From positions 806,001 through 870,000 of the forward strand of contig NZ_BAAAYO010000010.1 of assembly GCF_039536325.1 (NCBI RefSeq): a stretch of DNA of 64,000 bases. Direction: 5' to 3'. Both the position numbers and the translations under genes were made by a program. This document shows positions 27,175 to 36,083 of the stretch, piece by piece. Below the pieces are notes generated by a model. That model was given only the letters and a program-made list of their open reading frames with translations. It searched no databases and was not told the DNA's origin. Every line of letters starts with the position of its first letter. Positions within the stretch are counted from its first letter, which is position 1. This DNA comes from Paenibacillus_AB hodogayensis. GTDB lineage: Bacteria; Bacillota; Bacilli; Paenibacillales; NBRC-103111.

Positions 27175-30100
27175 CTATTCTTTTCTGCCGATAAAGAACG
27201 TCGCATATTCCCGCTCCCGCTCCTGGTTGCGCACGATGATCGTATACCAGCCCGTCTGCGGAAACGTCACGGCAAACTGCCCGTTCAGCAGATCCTGGTA
27301 GCTGACCCGCTCCGCGATATATTTCATTTGCCCTTCGCGGTACAGTCCCGACTGGTACATCAAATCGTACGTAGCCCACTCGTTGACGCGCTCCTGCCCG
27401 TTCACGTCCATCCGGTCGAAGCCGGTCACGCGGAACGTCAGCTTGTTGCGGTCGAATAGCGCCGATTCGCCGGACGATGCGGAGATCAGTACCCCGTCCG
27501 CCATAATGCTCATGCCCGTCTCGCCGACGACGACCACGTCCTGATAGACGGTCGCGACATTGCCCGCTTCGTCCGCCGCCTTATAGGCGACCCGCTGCCT
27601 CCCGAGCTTGCCCAGGTCCAGCCCGCTTATCGTCACCGCGATCCGCTCCGGCTTGGACACATTGTCGCTTACCCGGAAGCCGCCCAGATCGGTGCGGAAG
27701 TCGAAGCCCGGCTTGTTCTGGGCGATGGCGACAGTTGCTTGGCCAAGGACCAGCTCCGGCGCTTTATTGTCAATTCCTTCTATGGTTAGCGGAACTTTCG
27801 TCACATTGCCGAGCAAGTCCGACAAAGCGACGGCCGTGCTGCCGTTGGCCGAATAAAAACGGGAATACGTATAGCTTCCGTCTGGACCGCTGATCCGGTT
27901 TTGGTACACCCCGTTCTCCTCAACGGCGGACGTACCGGAGAACACCGCATTCGGAGCGGACGTTCGGCCGACGATGGTCGCTTTTACTTTTCCTTTCGCG
28001 TAACGCTTGCCGTCAATGGTCGCAATCTGCTCCTCCGGCAGCGGATTGCCGGACTCGTCGACGAACGTATACGTAATCTGCTCCGGCTCGGGCAGTGCAG
28101 ACACAATCGTTTGCACCTCTTCGCGCAGCACTTCCGTATTGCCGAACCGGTCGGCTACCGTAAAGGAAACCGAACCGTTCTGCTGCAACACGACGCTCGC
28201 CTGCCCGCCGACGACGGTAATGTCCTCCGCCTGCGGGTCCTCCTTCTCGACGGCCAGCGTTACGCCCGAGGACAGCAGCACGCTGCCGTTGCCGTCGCGA
28301 ATCGTGCCGAACGTTTGGCTGCCCAGCTCCCCGTAGGCGTAGGAACGGACGATCTTGGCCCGGGGCTTTTCCTTGCGGATATTGTCCACCGTTACGCTTG
28401 CCGTGCCGCTGTTGCCCGCCTCATCGAGAAATTGGAACGTAAAGCTGCCATTTTCGGTAAACGTATAGATCGGCCCCTCGTGATTCGTAACCTTGACCGG
28501 CTCGCTCGGTTCAAGCTGTACGAGAACGCTGCCGTTGGTCGGGGCCGTATTGAGTATGCTGACCGACGCCATGGGCGGTATGCCGTCGATGTTGTCGACG
28601 ACGACGTAGAGCGTGTCCTTGCGCGACGCGTCGCTCGTATCGGTCAGATCGAAGCTGTACGTCCCGTTCTCGCTTACCGTAAATTTGTTGCCGCTGCGCA
28701 CCGGAACGGACGGATTGACCGATGACGGCACGACCTTAATGCCTAAGGGCGGCGTCACGTCGATCCCTACGCCGATCGTCGGATGCACCGGACGGGTCGT
28801 GCTGAGAGCAGCCAGCGCATAGACGGGCTGTTCGACCGACACGGCCTTGACGTCCAGCTTCTGCGGCGCGCTCATGGAGCCTCCCGGCGTCTTGTACTTC
28901 ACCTGGATGTTCAGCTTGGAGACGTCGCCGGTCGGCACCTTCACCGCCACGAAGTTCGTATACGGACGCCACTTGGCCCAGCTATCCCCCCCATCCGGAG
29001 ACATGGAGTACGCATAACCGGCTTTATCGATCGTATCCAGCCCCAGCTTGACGATGGCCGTATAGCCGTCATCGGCATCTCCGTACAAATAGATCAGGTC
29101 CGACGTCGTCTGAGCGGGCGGATCGTCCTTCCCTCCCGCGCGGGATACTTTGAACTGGCCCGATGTGGCCGTCAGCGTCTCGTTGCCGGCACCGTCGACG
29201 GCGTGGACATAGAGCCGGAAATCGGCGATTTCCCCGGGCAGCAGCGCTTTGTCGTCAATGACGACCAGCCCTCCGGCCGGAAGATCGATCCACAATTCGG
29301 AGCTGGCCGATGGCGGCGGAGCGTCCCCTTTTACCCATTGGTACCGCTGCCGGAGTCCGTTCGTGCTGTATGGCTCGGTTACCGTCACCGTCACGGCGTG
29401 GGACGCTTGCGGGTACGGCACGGACTGCTTGCTGAACGTCACCGCAGGCGGCTGGTTATCGAAATAATACGCGATCGAAAAATAGTAGTACCGGTCGGCA
29501 TTCGCTTCCTTGACCTGGATATGGATATAGTGAATGCCGTTTTTGGACGAATCCGCCGGAATCGTATAGTTGCGCTCGCCCGTAAGCGGGTCATCGCTCC
29601 AAGACTGGAAAACGGTGTACGCGGACGCGCTCTCCGGACGAACCGAGCTGGCGCTGAATGCATAAGAGACGACGGGTGCCGTACCGGTCAGACCGGACAG
29701 GCTATTCGGTCCGTACGTCGCATAAGTCACATACGTCACGCCGGTTACGCTCATCGACGACAGGCCGCTGAGGTGGAACACGACGTCCGTGCTTTTCGTA
29801 TAGCCGGTGTTGGGAATCGGCGTGAAGCGGCCTTTCACATGGCTAGTCGAATCGACCGTGACGGGGTTCGCTTCGGTCAAATTGACGATCCGCTCGTTCC
29901 CGGCAAAATCGACCGCCTTCGCATATAGCGAATATTGGCCGTCCTCCGCCACTTCATTGAGCGTGGATACCGTCACGAGACCGCCGGTCAGGACGGCTTC
30001 GTTCCAAGCCAACGGAGTGCTGCCCGCCTTTACCCAGGCGTACCAGCCGTTTTGGAGGCCGCTGTGCTCGTCCGTCATCTGGATGGTCGCTTGGACATTG

Positions 30101-32517
30101 GCGGTTTTGTCGCCGCTCGTTGCAGCCAGCAAAATGCTCGGTCCGCTATTGTCCAGCTTCAGAACGGTCCGGTTGTACGTCCAGTTGGAGTCGTCGTGCT
30201 TGAAATCGTCCAACGGCCATACGTTAACGTCGCCATACTGGCCGACTGCCATCATCGCCTTGTTATCGGCGTAGAACGTCTTGTCGGCGTCGGAGCCGTC
30301 CTTTTCCAGCTTCCAGGCTTCGTACTGCGCCGCGTTGTTTTGCTTGTAAGTCTTCATCTTCTCGTACTGCATCCGTTCTCTGGCCGTGTCCCACGTCATG
30401 TCGGCCGTCCACGTATGCAAATACCACTCTCCGCTTCCTTGCTCGGTCAACGCTTCCGGCGGAGGAGCGATCATATTCGTCTTGTTGTTGGCGACGGACA
30501 AGTTCAGTCCGGCAAACTCGTCGGGGTACAGTTCCTGCGACGGCTGCTTGGCCGACAGCGAATAGCGTTTGACAGCCGCGTTCTGATCCGCCGTTCTGGC
30601 TTGGAACGGGTCGCCGGGGGAGCGCGTCCAGGTGTAGTACACCAGTCCGACGGCCGGCGATCCGGCGCCCGTTACGTTGGACGGCCGGTAAATGCCGTTG
30701 CTCGGCCGCAGCGTGCCGCGCAGGTCGGTTAGCGGGTCGAGAGACGGAACCATCACCGGCGGATCGTTGGCGTCGATCGTCACTTTGCCGTTTTTCAGGT
30801 AAGTCGTATCGTTCGCCCCGCCTGCTTCGTATTGGTAGGAAATAACCGGCGGCGTGTTATCGATGGACAAGCCGGCCCAATCGATCTTCGAGTTGATGTT
30901 CGTTTCGTTGCCGTCCCGGTGAATGCCCTCGTAATCCGCCGGCTGAATAAGCGGGTTGCCCGCATAGTCATAGATGACGTATAAGTCCGAATCGTCCAGC
31001 TTGGCCTCGTTGCTCAGGGCAATGACTTTGAGCAGCGGCGTCTCCACGGCGACGCCGGGATCGACGGTCATCTTGAACGTCCAATTGGCCGTGCCCGCAC
31101 CGGAATCGTATCTCGCTTTCATGCCGTTGTTGAATTTCAGGAACGTATCTTCCAGAAGATAGCCGTTCTTCACGACCGTCTCCTCGGATAATTGGACGGT
31201 GAACAGGATGACGTCACCGTTATTGACCGTCGATCCGGTCAATATTTCCGGCTGGATGCCGTTGGCGCCTTTCGAATATTTGGGCGCAACCGCATCGACG
31301 ATCACCCGGAGACCGGCATTCGGGTTGAACGGATCGACCGATTTGCCTCTCAGGTAAATATTGCTGGCGTTGCTCGCTTTTCGGGAGAACGAAGTGGCGG
31401 GCCAGTTAATGTCGGCCAAATTGCCCGCGGCATCCGTAAGAACGGCGCCCCTGAGCTTCTCCTCCAGCGACTGGTCGATCGGCGCGACATTCGTCGTCGG
31501 ACCGAACACTTTGGGCTCCAGCGCATTGTTGCCGCTGTGATGGTATTTGACGCCTTTGTACTGGTAAGCGATACTGCTGTGGACCGTCTTTAGCGTATTG
31601 GCGTCAAACGTAATGTTTTTCAAATATTGCGGCTGGCCCGCAGCCGGCAGACCGTCTCCGTCCGGATTCACAAACAGCGGATGGCGCAAAAAGTAGTCGC
31701 TGTTTTGCGGGTCGATCGCCGTCGTCATAACCGGCTCGCTGAAGTCGAAAGCCAGCGTAATGTTTTCATCCTGCTTGACGTACAGCTCCCGTTGGCCCGC
31801 ATTGTTCTGGCGCTGCGCCCCGTTGCCGTCGAACGTGTAGCCGGTCAGGGTCGGACGGGTTTTGTCTTGGAACTTGATGTACACCCCCGAAGCACCCGTC
31901 GGGGATTCGCCGTCCTTTCTTCTCCCGCCGGTTACCGTTATCTTAATGACGGAATTTTCATTAATGATTGCGGACCCGCTCCCGGGGCCTACGTCATCCT
32001 CGTCGCCTGAAGTGGTGGCGTACAGCCGGGTTTGGTCATTCAACTCGAAGCGGATCGTACTGTTTCTCTTCCAGTCGAAGGGCCATACGCCCCCGGAATG
32101 GTAATAAATCCGATTATAGCCGAACAAAATTTCGGCGTGCCCGCTTTGAGCAAGAGCTTTCAGGACGGGATTGTCTTTCACCTTGATTTGAAATTGTACC
32201 GTGGCCGTCTCGTCGCCATCTTGGTCGGTCGATCCCAATAAAACATCGCCCCCTGCCCAATCGCCTGTGCGATGATGCGGGGAGGTTATGGTCTGAACGA
32301 AACCGGGCGTCTGATTATGATAAAAGTTCAAGAATGCGTTCTCCGCCTCATAGGACAGGTTCCCAATCCGTGTTCCTGCCCCGAATCTGACCTCCAAGTC
32401 CTTCTTATCGTCCGCCGCATACACGTATCCGAAAAACGGATTCGGCAGAAGCGACATAAACACCATCAGCGTTAGAACGATCGCTATTGCTTTTCTGGCG
32501 GGCTTTCTTCTATACAC
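27175..32517 (-). CDS. Giant exported Ig-like domain protein (about 1780 aa), first gene of the surface operon
   Basis: GTG at 32517 is chosen for the eight-base spacing from AAGGAGG; a TTG one codon earlier is possible. A signal peptide (AIAIVLTLMVFMSLLPNPFF, cut near YVYAA) leads into a beta-rich domain. A run of bacterial Ig-like modules follows, seen from recurring phrases such as FSEPVMT, ITVSG-like strands, DGAGNETLTATSG and DEAGNSGTASVTVDNI. There is no SLH, LPXTG or membrane anchor at the C-terminus (ends TTIIV-like strands and FFIGRKE). It is therefore either secreted or held by the SLH proteins encoded after it. The function is not recognised. Confidence 0.82.
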   Translation of the reverse strand: MYRRKPARKAIAIVLTLMVFMSLLPNPFFGYVYAADDKKDLEVRFGAGTRIGNLSYEAENAFLNFYHNQTPGFVQTITSPHHRTGDWAGGDVLLGSTDQDGDETATVQFQIKVKDNPVLKALAQSGHAEILFGYNRIYYHSGGVWPFDWKRNSTIRFELNDQTRLYATTSGDEDDVGPGSGSAIINENSVIKITVTGGRRKDGESPTGASGVYIKFQDKTRPTLTGYTFDGNGAQRQNNAGQRELYVKQDENITLAFDFSEPVMTTAIDPQNSDYFLRHPLFVNPDGDGLPAAGQPQYLKNITFDANTLKTVHSSIAYQYKGVKYHHSGNNALEPKVFGPTTNVAPIDQSLEEKLRGAVLTDAAGNLADINWPATSFSRKASNASNIYLRGKSVDPFNPNAGLRVIVDAVAPKYSKGANGIQPEILTGSTVNNGDVILFTVQLSEETVVKNGYLLEDTFLKFNNGMKARYDSGAGTANWTFKMTVDPGVAVETPLLKVIALSNEAKLDDSDLYVIYDYAGNPLIQPADYEGIHRDGNETNINSKIDWAGLSIDNTPPVISYQYEAGGANDTTYLKNGKVTIDANDPPVMVPSLDPLTDLRGTLRPSNGIYRPSNVTGAGSPAVGLVYYTWTRSPGDPFQARTADQNAAVKRYSLSAKQPSQELYPDEFAGLNLSVANNKTNMIAPPPEALTEQGSGEWYLHTWTADMTWDTARERMQYEKMKTYKQNNAAQYEAWKLEKDGSDADKTFYADNKAMMAVGQYGDVNVWPLDDFKHDDSNWTYNRTVLKLDNSGPSILLAATSGDKTANVQATIQMTDEHSGLQNGWYAWVKAGSTPLAWNEAVLTGGLVTVSTLNEVAEDGQYSLYAKAVDFAGNERIVNLTEANPVTVDSTSHVKGRFTPIPNTGYTKSTDVVFHLSGLSSMSVTGVTYVTYATYGPNSLSGLTGTAPVVSYAFSASSVRPESASAYTVFQSWSDDPLTGERNYTIPADSSKNGIHYIHIQVKEANADRYYYFSIAYYFDNQPPAVTFSKQSVPYPQASHAVTVTVTEPYSTNGLRQRYQWVKGDAPPPSASSELWIDLPAGGLVVIDDKALLPGEIADFRLYVHAVDGAGNETLTATSGQFKVSRAGGKDDPPAQTTSDLIYLYGDADDGYTAIVKLGLDTIDKAGYAYSMSPDGGDSWAKWRPYTNFVAVKVPTGDVSKLNIQVKYKTPGGSMSAPQKLDVKAVSVEQPVYALAALSTTRPVHPTIGVGIDVTPPLGIKVVPSSVNPSVPVRSGNKFTVSENGTYSFDLTDTSDASRKDTLYVVVDNIDGIPPMASVSILNTAPTNGSVLVQLEPSEPVKVTNHEGPIYTFTENGSFTFQFLDEAGNSGTASVTVDNIRKEKPRAKIVRSYAYGELGSQTFGTIRDGNGSVLLSSGVTLAVEKEDPQAEDITVVGGQASVVLQQNGSVSFTVADRFGNTEVLREEVQTIVSALPEPEQITYTFVDESGNPLPEEQIATIDGKRYAKGKVKATIVGRTSAPNAVFSGTSAVEENGVYQNRISGPDGSYTYSRFYSANGSTAVALSDLLGNVTKVPLTIEGIDNKAPELVLGQATVAIAQNKPGFDFRTDLGGFRVSDNVSKPERIAVTISGLDLGKLGRQRVAYKAADEAGNVATVYQDVVVVGETGMSIMADGVLISASSGESALFDRNKLTFRVTGFDRMDVNGQERVNEWATYDLMYQSGLYREGQMKYIAERVSYQDLLNGQFAVTFPQTGWYTIIVRNQEREREYATFFIGRKE

Positions 32518-32547
32518 CAATTATTCCTCCTTCTAAAGTCCTATCAT

Positions 32548-32666
32548 GAAACGACTGCCGTTTCTGCAATTGATTCATTTTTTTGTCGAATTCTAGGATT
32601 CCATGCAGAATGCCTCCTTTTTCCCCCGCTCAAATAAAGGCGAATAAGGCCATAAGAACTATTATA
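32548..32666 (-). promoter_or_regulatory. Leader region of the giant surface operon
   Basis: A TATAAT (32666-32661 on the minus strand) has no convincing -35. Downstream lies a perfect ribosome binding site (GGAGG, 32617-32613) eight bases before ATG GAA TCC TAG (32604-32593), a three-codon open frame. Next comes a small inverted repeat with arms GAAACG/CGTTTC (32548-32564), about 30 bases before the real start. Translation of the mini-frame or the hairpin could modulate expression; this is inference. Confidence 0.35.
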
Positions 32667-32877
32667 ACGATCGATTCTGAACCGATTCTGGACATGGGGA
32701 GGTGGAAAGGGGTGGGGGGATGTGAAGGGGGCGACATGGAACTGCATCCGACATCACAGGCAATCATTTCGATGTGGAGGAACACAAACCAATACACCAT
32801 AAGATCTTTAGCGGTACTTTGATATAGCCATTGTGGTGGGAAACGATGAATAGGGCCACACTGCTCAGTCTGTATAA

Positions 32878-33149
32878 GGGACAAATTCATATAGGTCTGT
32901 AAAATGAAACGTGGAACCTTTGAAATGGATTCAAATGGGGCATACTAGATAATTCAATTTCGGAGGGAATACGTAATGGCGGAGAAATTTTGGAGCAAGC
33001 AAGCGATTCAGGAACTGGTGAAGGAGCATCAATTTCAGTCCGTGGATCAGGTCCAGGCGACGTTGAGGGACATGTTCAAGGATGTGCTGGAAGCCACATT
33101 GAAGGCCGAGCTCGATCACCCAACTCGGCGGCACGCATTGGCCCCGTGA
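32878..33149 (+). mobile_element. IS256-family insertion sequence remnant (left end)
   Basis: Bases 32878-32905 (begins GGGACAAATTCATATAGG) look like an IS256-type terminal inverted repeat. They are followed 70 bases later by the start of a transposase frame that breaks off after about 48 family-like residues. No right end was found. The remnant marks the left edge of the accessory carbohydrate island. Confidence 0.65.
32976..33149 (+). pseudogene. Truncated IS256-family transposase
   Basis: ATG at 32976 with CGGAGGG upstream. The 57-residue frame begins MAEKFWSKQAIQELVKEHQF, continues with SVDQVQATLRDMFKDVLEA and LKAELDH, all characteristic of the IS256 transposase N-terminus. It then leaves homology and stops. 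Full transposases are about 400 aa with a DDE catalytic core, so this copy is dead. Truncation occurs at 33119 or so. Confidence 0.85.
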
Positions 33150-33164
33150 GGCTTTCCGCGTCGC

Positions 33165-33200
33165 AAGGCCCCGCCCTGTCGATTCGGGGGCGGGACCTTT
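33165..33200. terminator. Hairpin after the beta-helix gene
   Basis: AAGGCCCCGCCC pairs with GGGGCGGGACCTT around a nine-base loop. It lies just past the end of the minus-strand lyase-like gene. The T-run is weak, so the hairpin may be a terminator or a 3' stability element. Confidence 0.5.
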
Positions 33201-33233
33201 CTGCTGCGAGCCGATGATCGGAACGGACCGAAA

Positions 33234-35138
33234 TCAAGCTTCGATTGCGCCGAACCTCTTCCATGTGCCGGGTGATCCCGCCGTCACGCAAACCCATCCC
33301 GCGTAACCGCCGGCCGTGCTGTTGTCGTCGTACATAATGGTGCCCTTGCGGTATTCGCCCAGCGTTGGAGCTGCGGCGGCGTAGGCCCGGTCGTTGTTGG
33401 AATTCGTCCATATTCGGCACAGTTCCGGCCCGGTCGTTCCAATTCCGTAAATTTGAAAGCAGATCAACTGTTTCATCGCCACCAGCAGCTGAATGGTTTT
33501 TACGTCGGGATGGACGCGGATGTCGGTCAGGACGGAGTCGTTGGATTCGGTGTACGTTCCCCCGTAGTAGGTGTATAAATAAGGCTCATTGCTGGAGACG
33601 ATGTACCGGTTGTACTCCCAGCCATCGCCGGCCGTTACCGGCACGCTCTCTCCCGTCAGCAGCGAGCCGCTTGCGTCCAGACAGCGGAAGTGAAGCCGTG
33701 TGCCCGTACCGGGTACGGTGTTTTTGACGAACCGGAACGTTTTCAGAAGCGAAGTGTCCACATACAGGCTGAGAATCATTCGCAAGGTCGCGCAATTGAC
33801 GCTTTGCCCGTTGAAGGTGACGAGCGAGACGCCGGATTCGACGACGGAGCTGCGCTGAAACGCCCCGTCCAAAGACAGCAAATCCAGATTACGCACGAAC
33901 ACTTTGTCTCCCTCGTAATAATTGCACTTCTGCGCAATGAAGCCCGAATCGAACAGCAGCGTTTTGTTGTCGTTGACCGCGTTGCGCAAAGATTTTCCCA
34001 GCTCGTACAGTTTCGTTGAACTGAGCGCCATGGTGAAATCGAAATGGTTGTCCAGACAGTCCTTCAGGTAAGCGAAATAATTCGGATTGTTCGCCTCCGT
34101 ACGTACGGCTATAAACCGGTTGCCGCTGCAATTCACCATATGGACGGGTACCGTAAAGCGGGTTCCGCCCACTCCCATCTCGAATTTCGGCGAATAAAAC
34201 GCGTTGCCGTTCAATCCGTTATAGTCGGTTTCAAATTTGACCCCGATCGCCTGGTCGTAGCCGCCTGTAAACGAGCCTCCGTAAAATTCGTTGCCGTTCG
34301 CCCAGCCCTTGTTTTGGTTTTTGATCAGCACATGGACTTTCCCGTATTGAAACATGCCGAGCGAAACAAAATTGGAGTAGAAGCCAAGGCTGTTTTTCGC
34401 CGATAGCAGCACGTTTGTGCAAAAGCGGGTGACCGATCCCAGCTCGATCGTGTTGTGGTACAGGTTAACGAACTCCACGCCGACGGAGCTGCCGGCAAAA
34501 TTAATCGTTTTTTTGTCGACGGAGAGCTTATACGTCTTATTTCGCGTATACGCCGTGTCGGAGCCGATTTTGACAGCGGTTCCTTCCCCGTCGTACACTA
34601 GAGCGCCTTCGCAGATGAAGCTTAGAGTTGGGGGGACTTCGATCGTATCGTTGATCAGATAGCTGCCGGGAGGCACGTACACCGTCCCGGTCGAGACCGC
34701 GGCGATCGCTTGCCGGATGGCGGAGGTGTCGTTTGCGATGCCATCCCCTTTGGTCCCGAACCAGGCCGCGTTGACCGGCTCCCGTCCGTACAGCCGCTTA
34801 AACCGTTCCCCGTATGCCGAAACGAGTACCGTTCCCGTATTGTCCACTGAGGCTGCGTCGGCCGGGTCAAGCCGGAAATGCCCCTCCTGGCCCGGATCGG
34901 TCACATAATAAAGCTCGTCCACGCCAGAATCGGTCTTGCTTCGAATTGCCGCGATTGTGGTCGGGATGACGCAACTCGAGCAGCCGATCCCTCCCCCGTA
35001 TACGGCTTCGCTGACCCCGGTCGGGGCCGCGAGCGCACGCGCCAGCCCCGCCTGCAAGCCGCCTGCGGCGGCGGCGGCGCCAGCCAGGCCGATCGCAGTC
35101 AGCAACTTTCTTCTGCTCATGCTGTCCGTACCGTTCAT
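33234..35138 (-). CDS. Twin-arginine exported right-handed beta-helix (pectate lyase-like) protein
   Basis: 634 aa, ATG at 35138 with GGAGGG upstream. The N-terminus has a Tat signal (SRRKLLTAIGLAGAAAAAGG). Residues from about 115 match the Pectate_lyase_3 / phage tailspike-like start: WFGTKGDGIANDTSAIRQAI and GTVYVPPGSYLINDTIEVPP. A beta-helical body follows. The last 45 residues (LGEYRKGTIMYDD...GWVCVTAGSPGTWK) are a small module also seen in the decayed copy at 41823-42068. No lyase catalytic residues can be assigned, so carbohydrate binding or cleavage are both open. Last gene of SBP - Gfo/Idh - epimerase - beta-helix, 39 bases after the epimerase gene. Confidence 0.82.
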   Translation of the reverse strand: MNGTDSMSRRKLLTAIGLAGAAAAAGGLQAGLARALAAPTGVSEAVYGGGIGCSSCVIPTTIAAIRSKTDSGVDELYYVTDPGQEGHFRLDPADAASVDNTGTVLVSAYGERFKRLYGREPVNAAWFGTKGDGIANDTSAIRQAIAAVSTGTVYVPPGSYLINDTIEVPPTLSFICEGALVYDGEGTAVKIGSDTAYTRNKTYKLSVDKKTINFAGSSVGVEFVNLYHNTIELGSVTRFCTNVLLSAKNSLGFYSNFVSLGMFQYGKVHVLIKNQNKGWANGNEFYGGSFTGGYDQAIGVKFETDYNGLNGNAFYSPKFEMGVGGTRFTVPVHMVNCSGNRFIAVRTEANNPNYFAYLKDCLDNHFDFTMALSSTKLYELGKSLRNAVNDNKTLLFDSGFIAQKCNYYEGDKVFVRNLDLLSLDGAFQRSSVVESGVSLVTFNGQSVNCATLRMILSLYVDTSLLKTFRFVKNTVPGTGTRLHFRCLDASGSLLTGESVPVTAGDGWEYNRYIVSSNEPYLYTYYGGTYTESNDSVLTDIRVHPDVKTIQLLVAMKQLICFQIYGIGTTGPELCRIWTNSNNDRAYAAAAPTLGEYRKGTIMYDDNSTAGGYAGWVCVTAGSPGTWKRFGAIEA

Positions 35139-35177
35139 AACAATCCCTCCGTTTTGTGGTCTTGCGGCTTTGTGGAG

Positions 35178-36059
35178 TTATTTAGCGGTTTCGAAGGTGC
35201 TTTGCACTCGTGCTCGCCCCAACATTTGCTTCACTTTGTTGAAGTCGTGCTCCAGCCGTTCGTAGGCCGGCAGCGGTGCAAAGCATTCCAGCGATAGCCA
35301 GCCGGAATAACCGGTTTCCTTCAGCGCATCGAACAGAGGCTGATGATCGGCAGCGCCTTCTCCAAGCAAGCATTGCATAAACTTCTCGGTACCGTGCTTA
35401 GTCAAATTGCTGAACGTTCCCGGTGCGCCCGCTTCAGCTATACGCTTCTCGTCTTTAACGTGAACGTGGAACATTTTATTGCCGAGTTGAATGACCGATT
35501 CTCTTCCATAATCCGTGTCGGTAATGTACATATTGCCTGCATCGTGAATCAACCCGATGTTGTCCGCACCGACCATACCCACGAGACGCAAGCCGGATTC
35601 AACCGTTTCGACCAGCGAATTATTATGAATTTCCAGAACGATCTTTTTTCCTTGTGCGTTCGCCGCCTCTGCGCATTTTTTCAGCCAGTGAGCCGATTTG
35701 GCATAATGATAGTCTTGAGCTAAAAATGCGGTCGGCCCCCCCGCAGAGACACGAATCATATCGGAGCCAAGCACGCCCGAAGCTTCGAGAATACGCTCAA
35801 AGTCGCTGTACGCCTGCTGGCATTCTTGATCGCTTGCCGTTGAAAAACCGCCTACATAGGCTCCTATCGCCGGAATTTCCAAGCCGAGCCCGTCCGCTAC
35901 GGAGCTAATCTCCTTGATCCTCGGAGCGCTCGTCGTACTTGATAAGTGAGGCTCTCTCCCGGCGATTTCGATTCCGTCGAAGCCGATCTGCTTCGCTATA
36001 CGCATCGCTTCATGGATGCTGTAATCGATTAATGTCACGCTAAACACAGCTATTTTCAT
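35178..36059 (-). CDS. Sugar phosphate isomerase/epimerase family protein (TIM barrel)
   Basis: 293 aa, ATG at 36059. It has an AP_endonuc_2/xylose isomerase-like TIM barrel: IGFDGIEIAGREPHLS near the start, then metal-binding candidates Glu in IVLEIHNNSLVET, Asp/His in GLIHDAGNMY, His in MFHVHVKDEKR and Glu in GWLSLECFAP. Such enzymes interconvert keto/aldo sugars or inosose derivatives, often beside Gfo/Idh dehydrogenases as here. It lies 24 bases after the oxidoreductase gene. Substrate unknown. Confidence 0.88.
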   Translation of the reverse strand: MKIAVFSVTLIDYSIHEAMRIAKQIGFDGIEIAGREPHLSSTTSAPRIKEISSVADGLGLEIPAIGAYVGGFSTASDQECQQAYSDFERILEASGVLGSDMIRVSAGGPTAFLAQDYHYAKSAHWLKKCAEAANAQGKKIVLEIHNNSLVETVESGLRLVGMVGADNIGLIHDAGNMYITDTDYGRESVIQLGNKMFHVHVKDEKRIAEAGAPGTFSNLTKHGTEKFMQCLLGEGAADHQPLFDALKETGYSGWLSLECFAPLPAYERLEHDFNKVKQMLGRARVQSTFETAK

Positions 36060-36083
36060 TTCGAATGTTCCTCTGCTTTCTTA

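Noticed and set aside
32630..32890. Minus-strand frame of 86 codons in the leader of the giant operon
   Set aside because: No ribosome binding site, unremarkable composition, and overlap with the IS256 remnant and promoter region.
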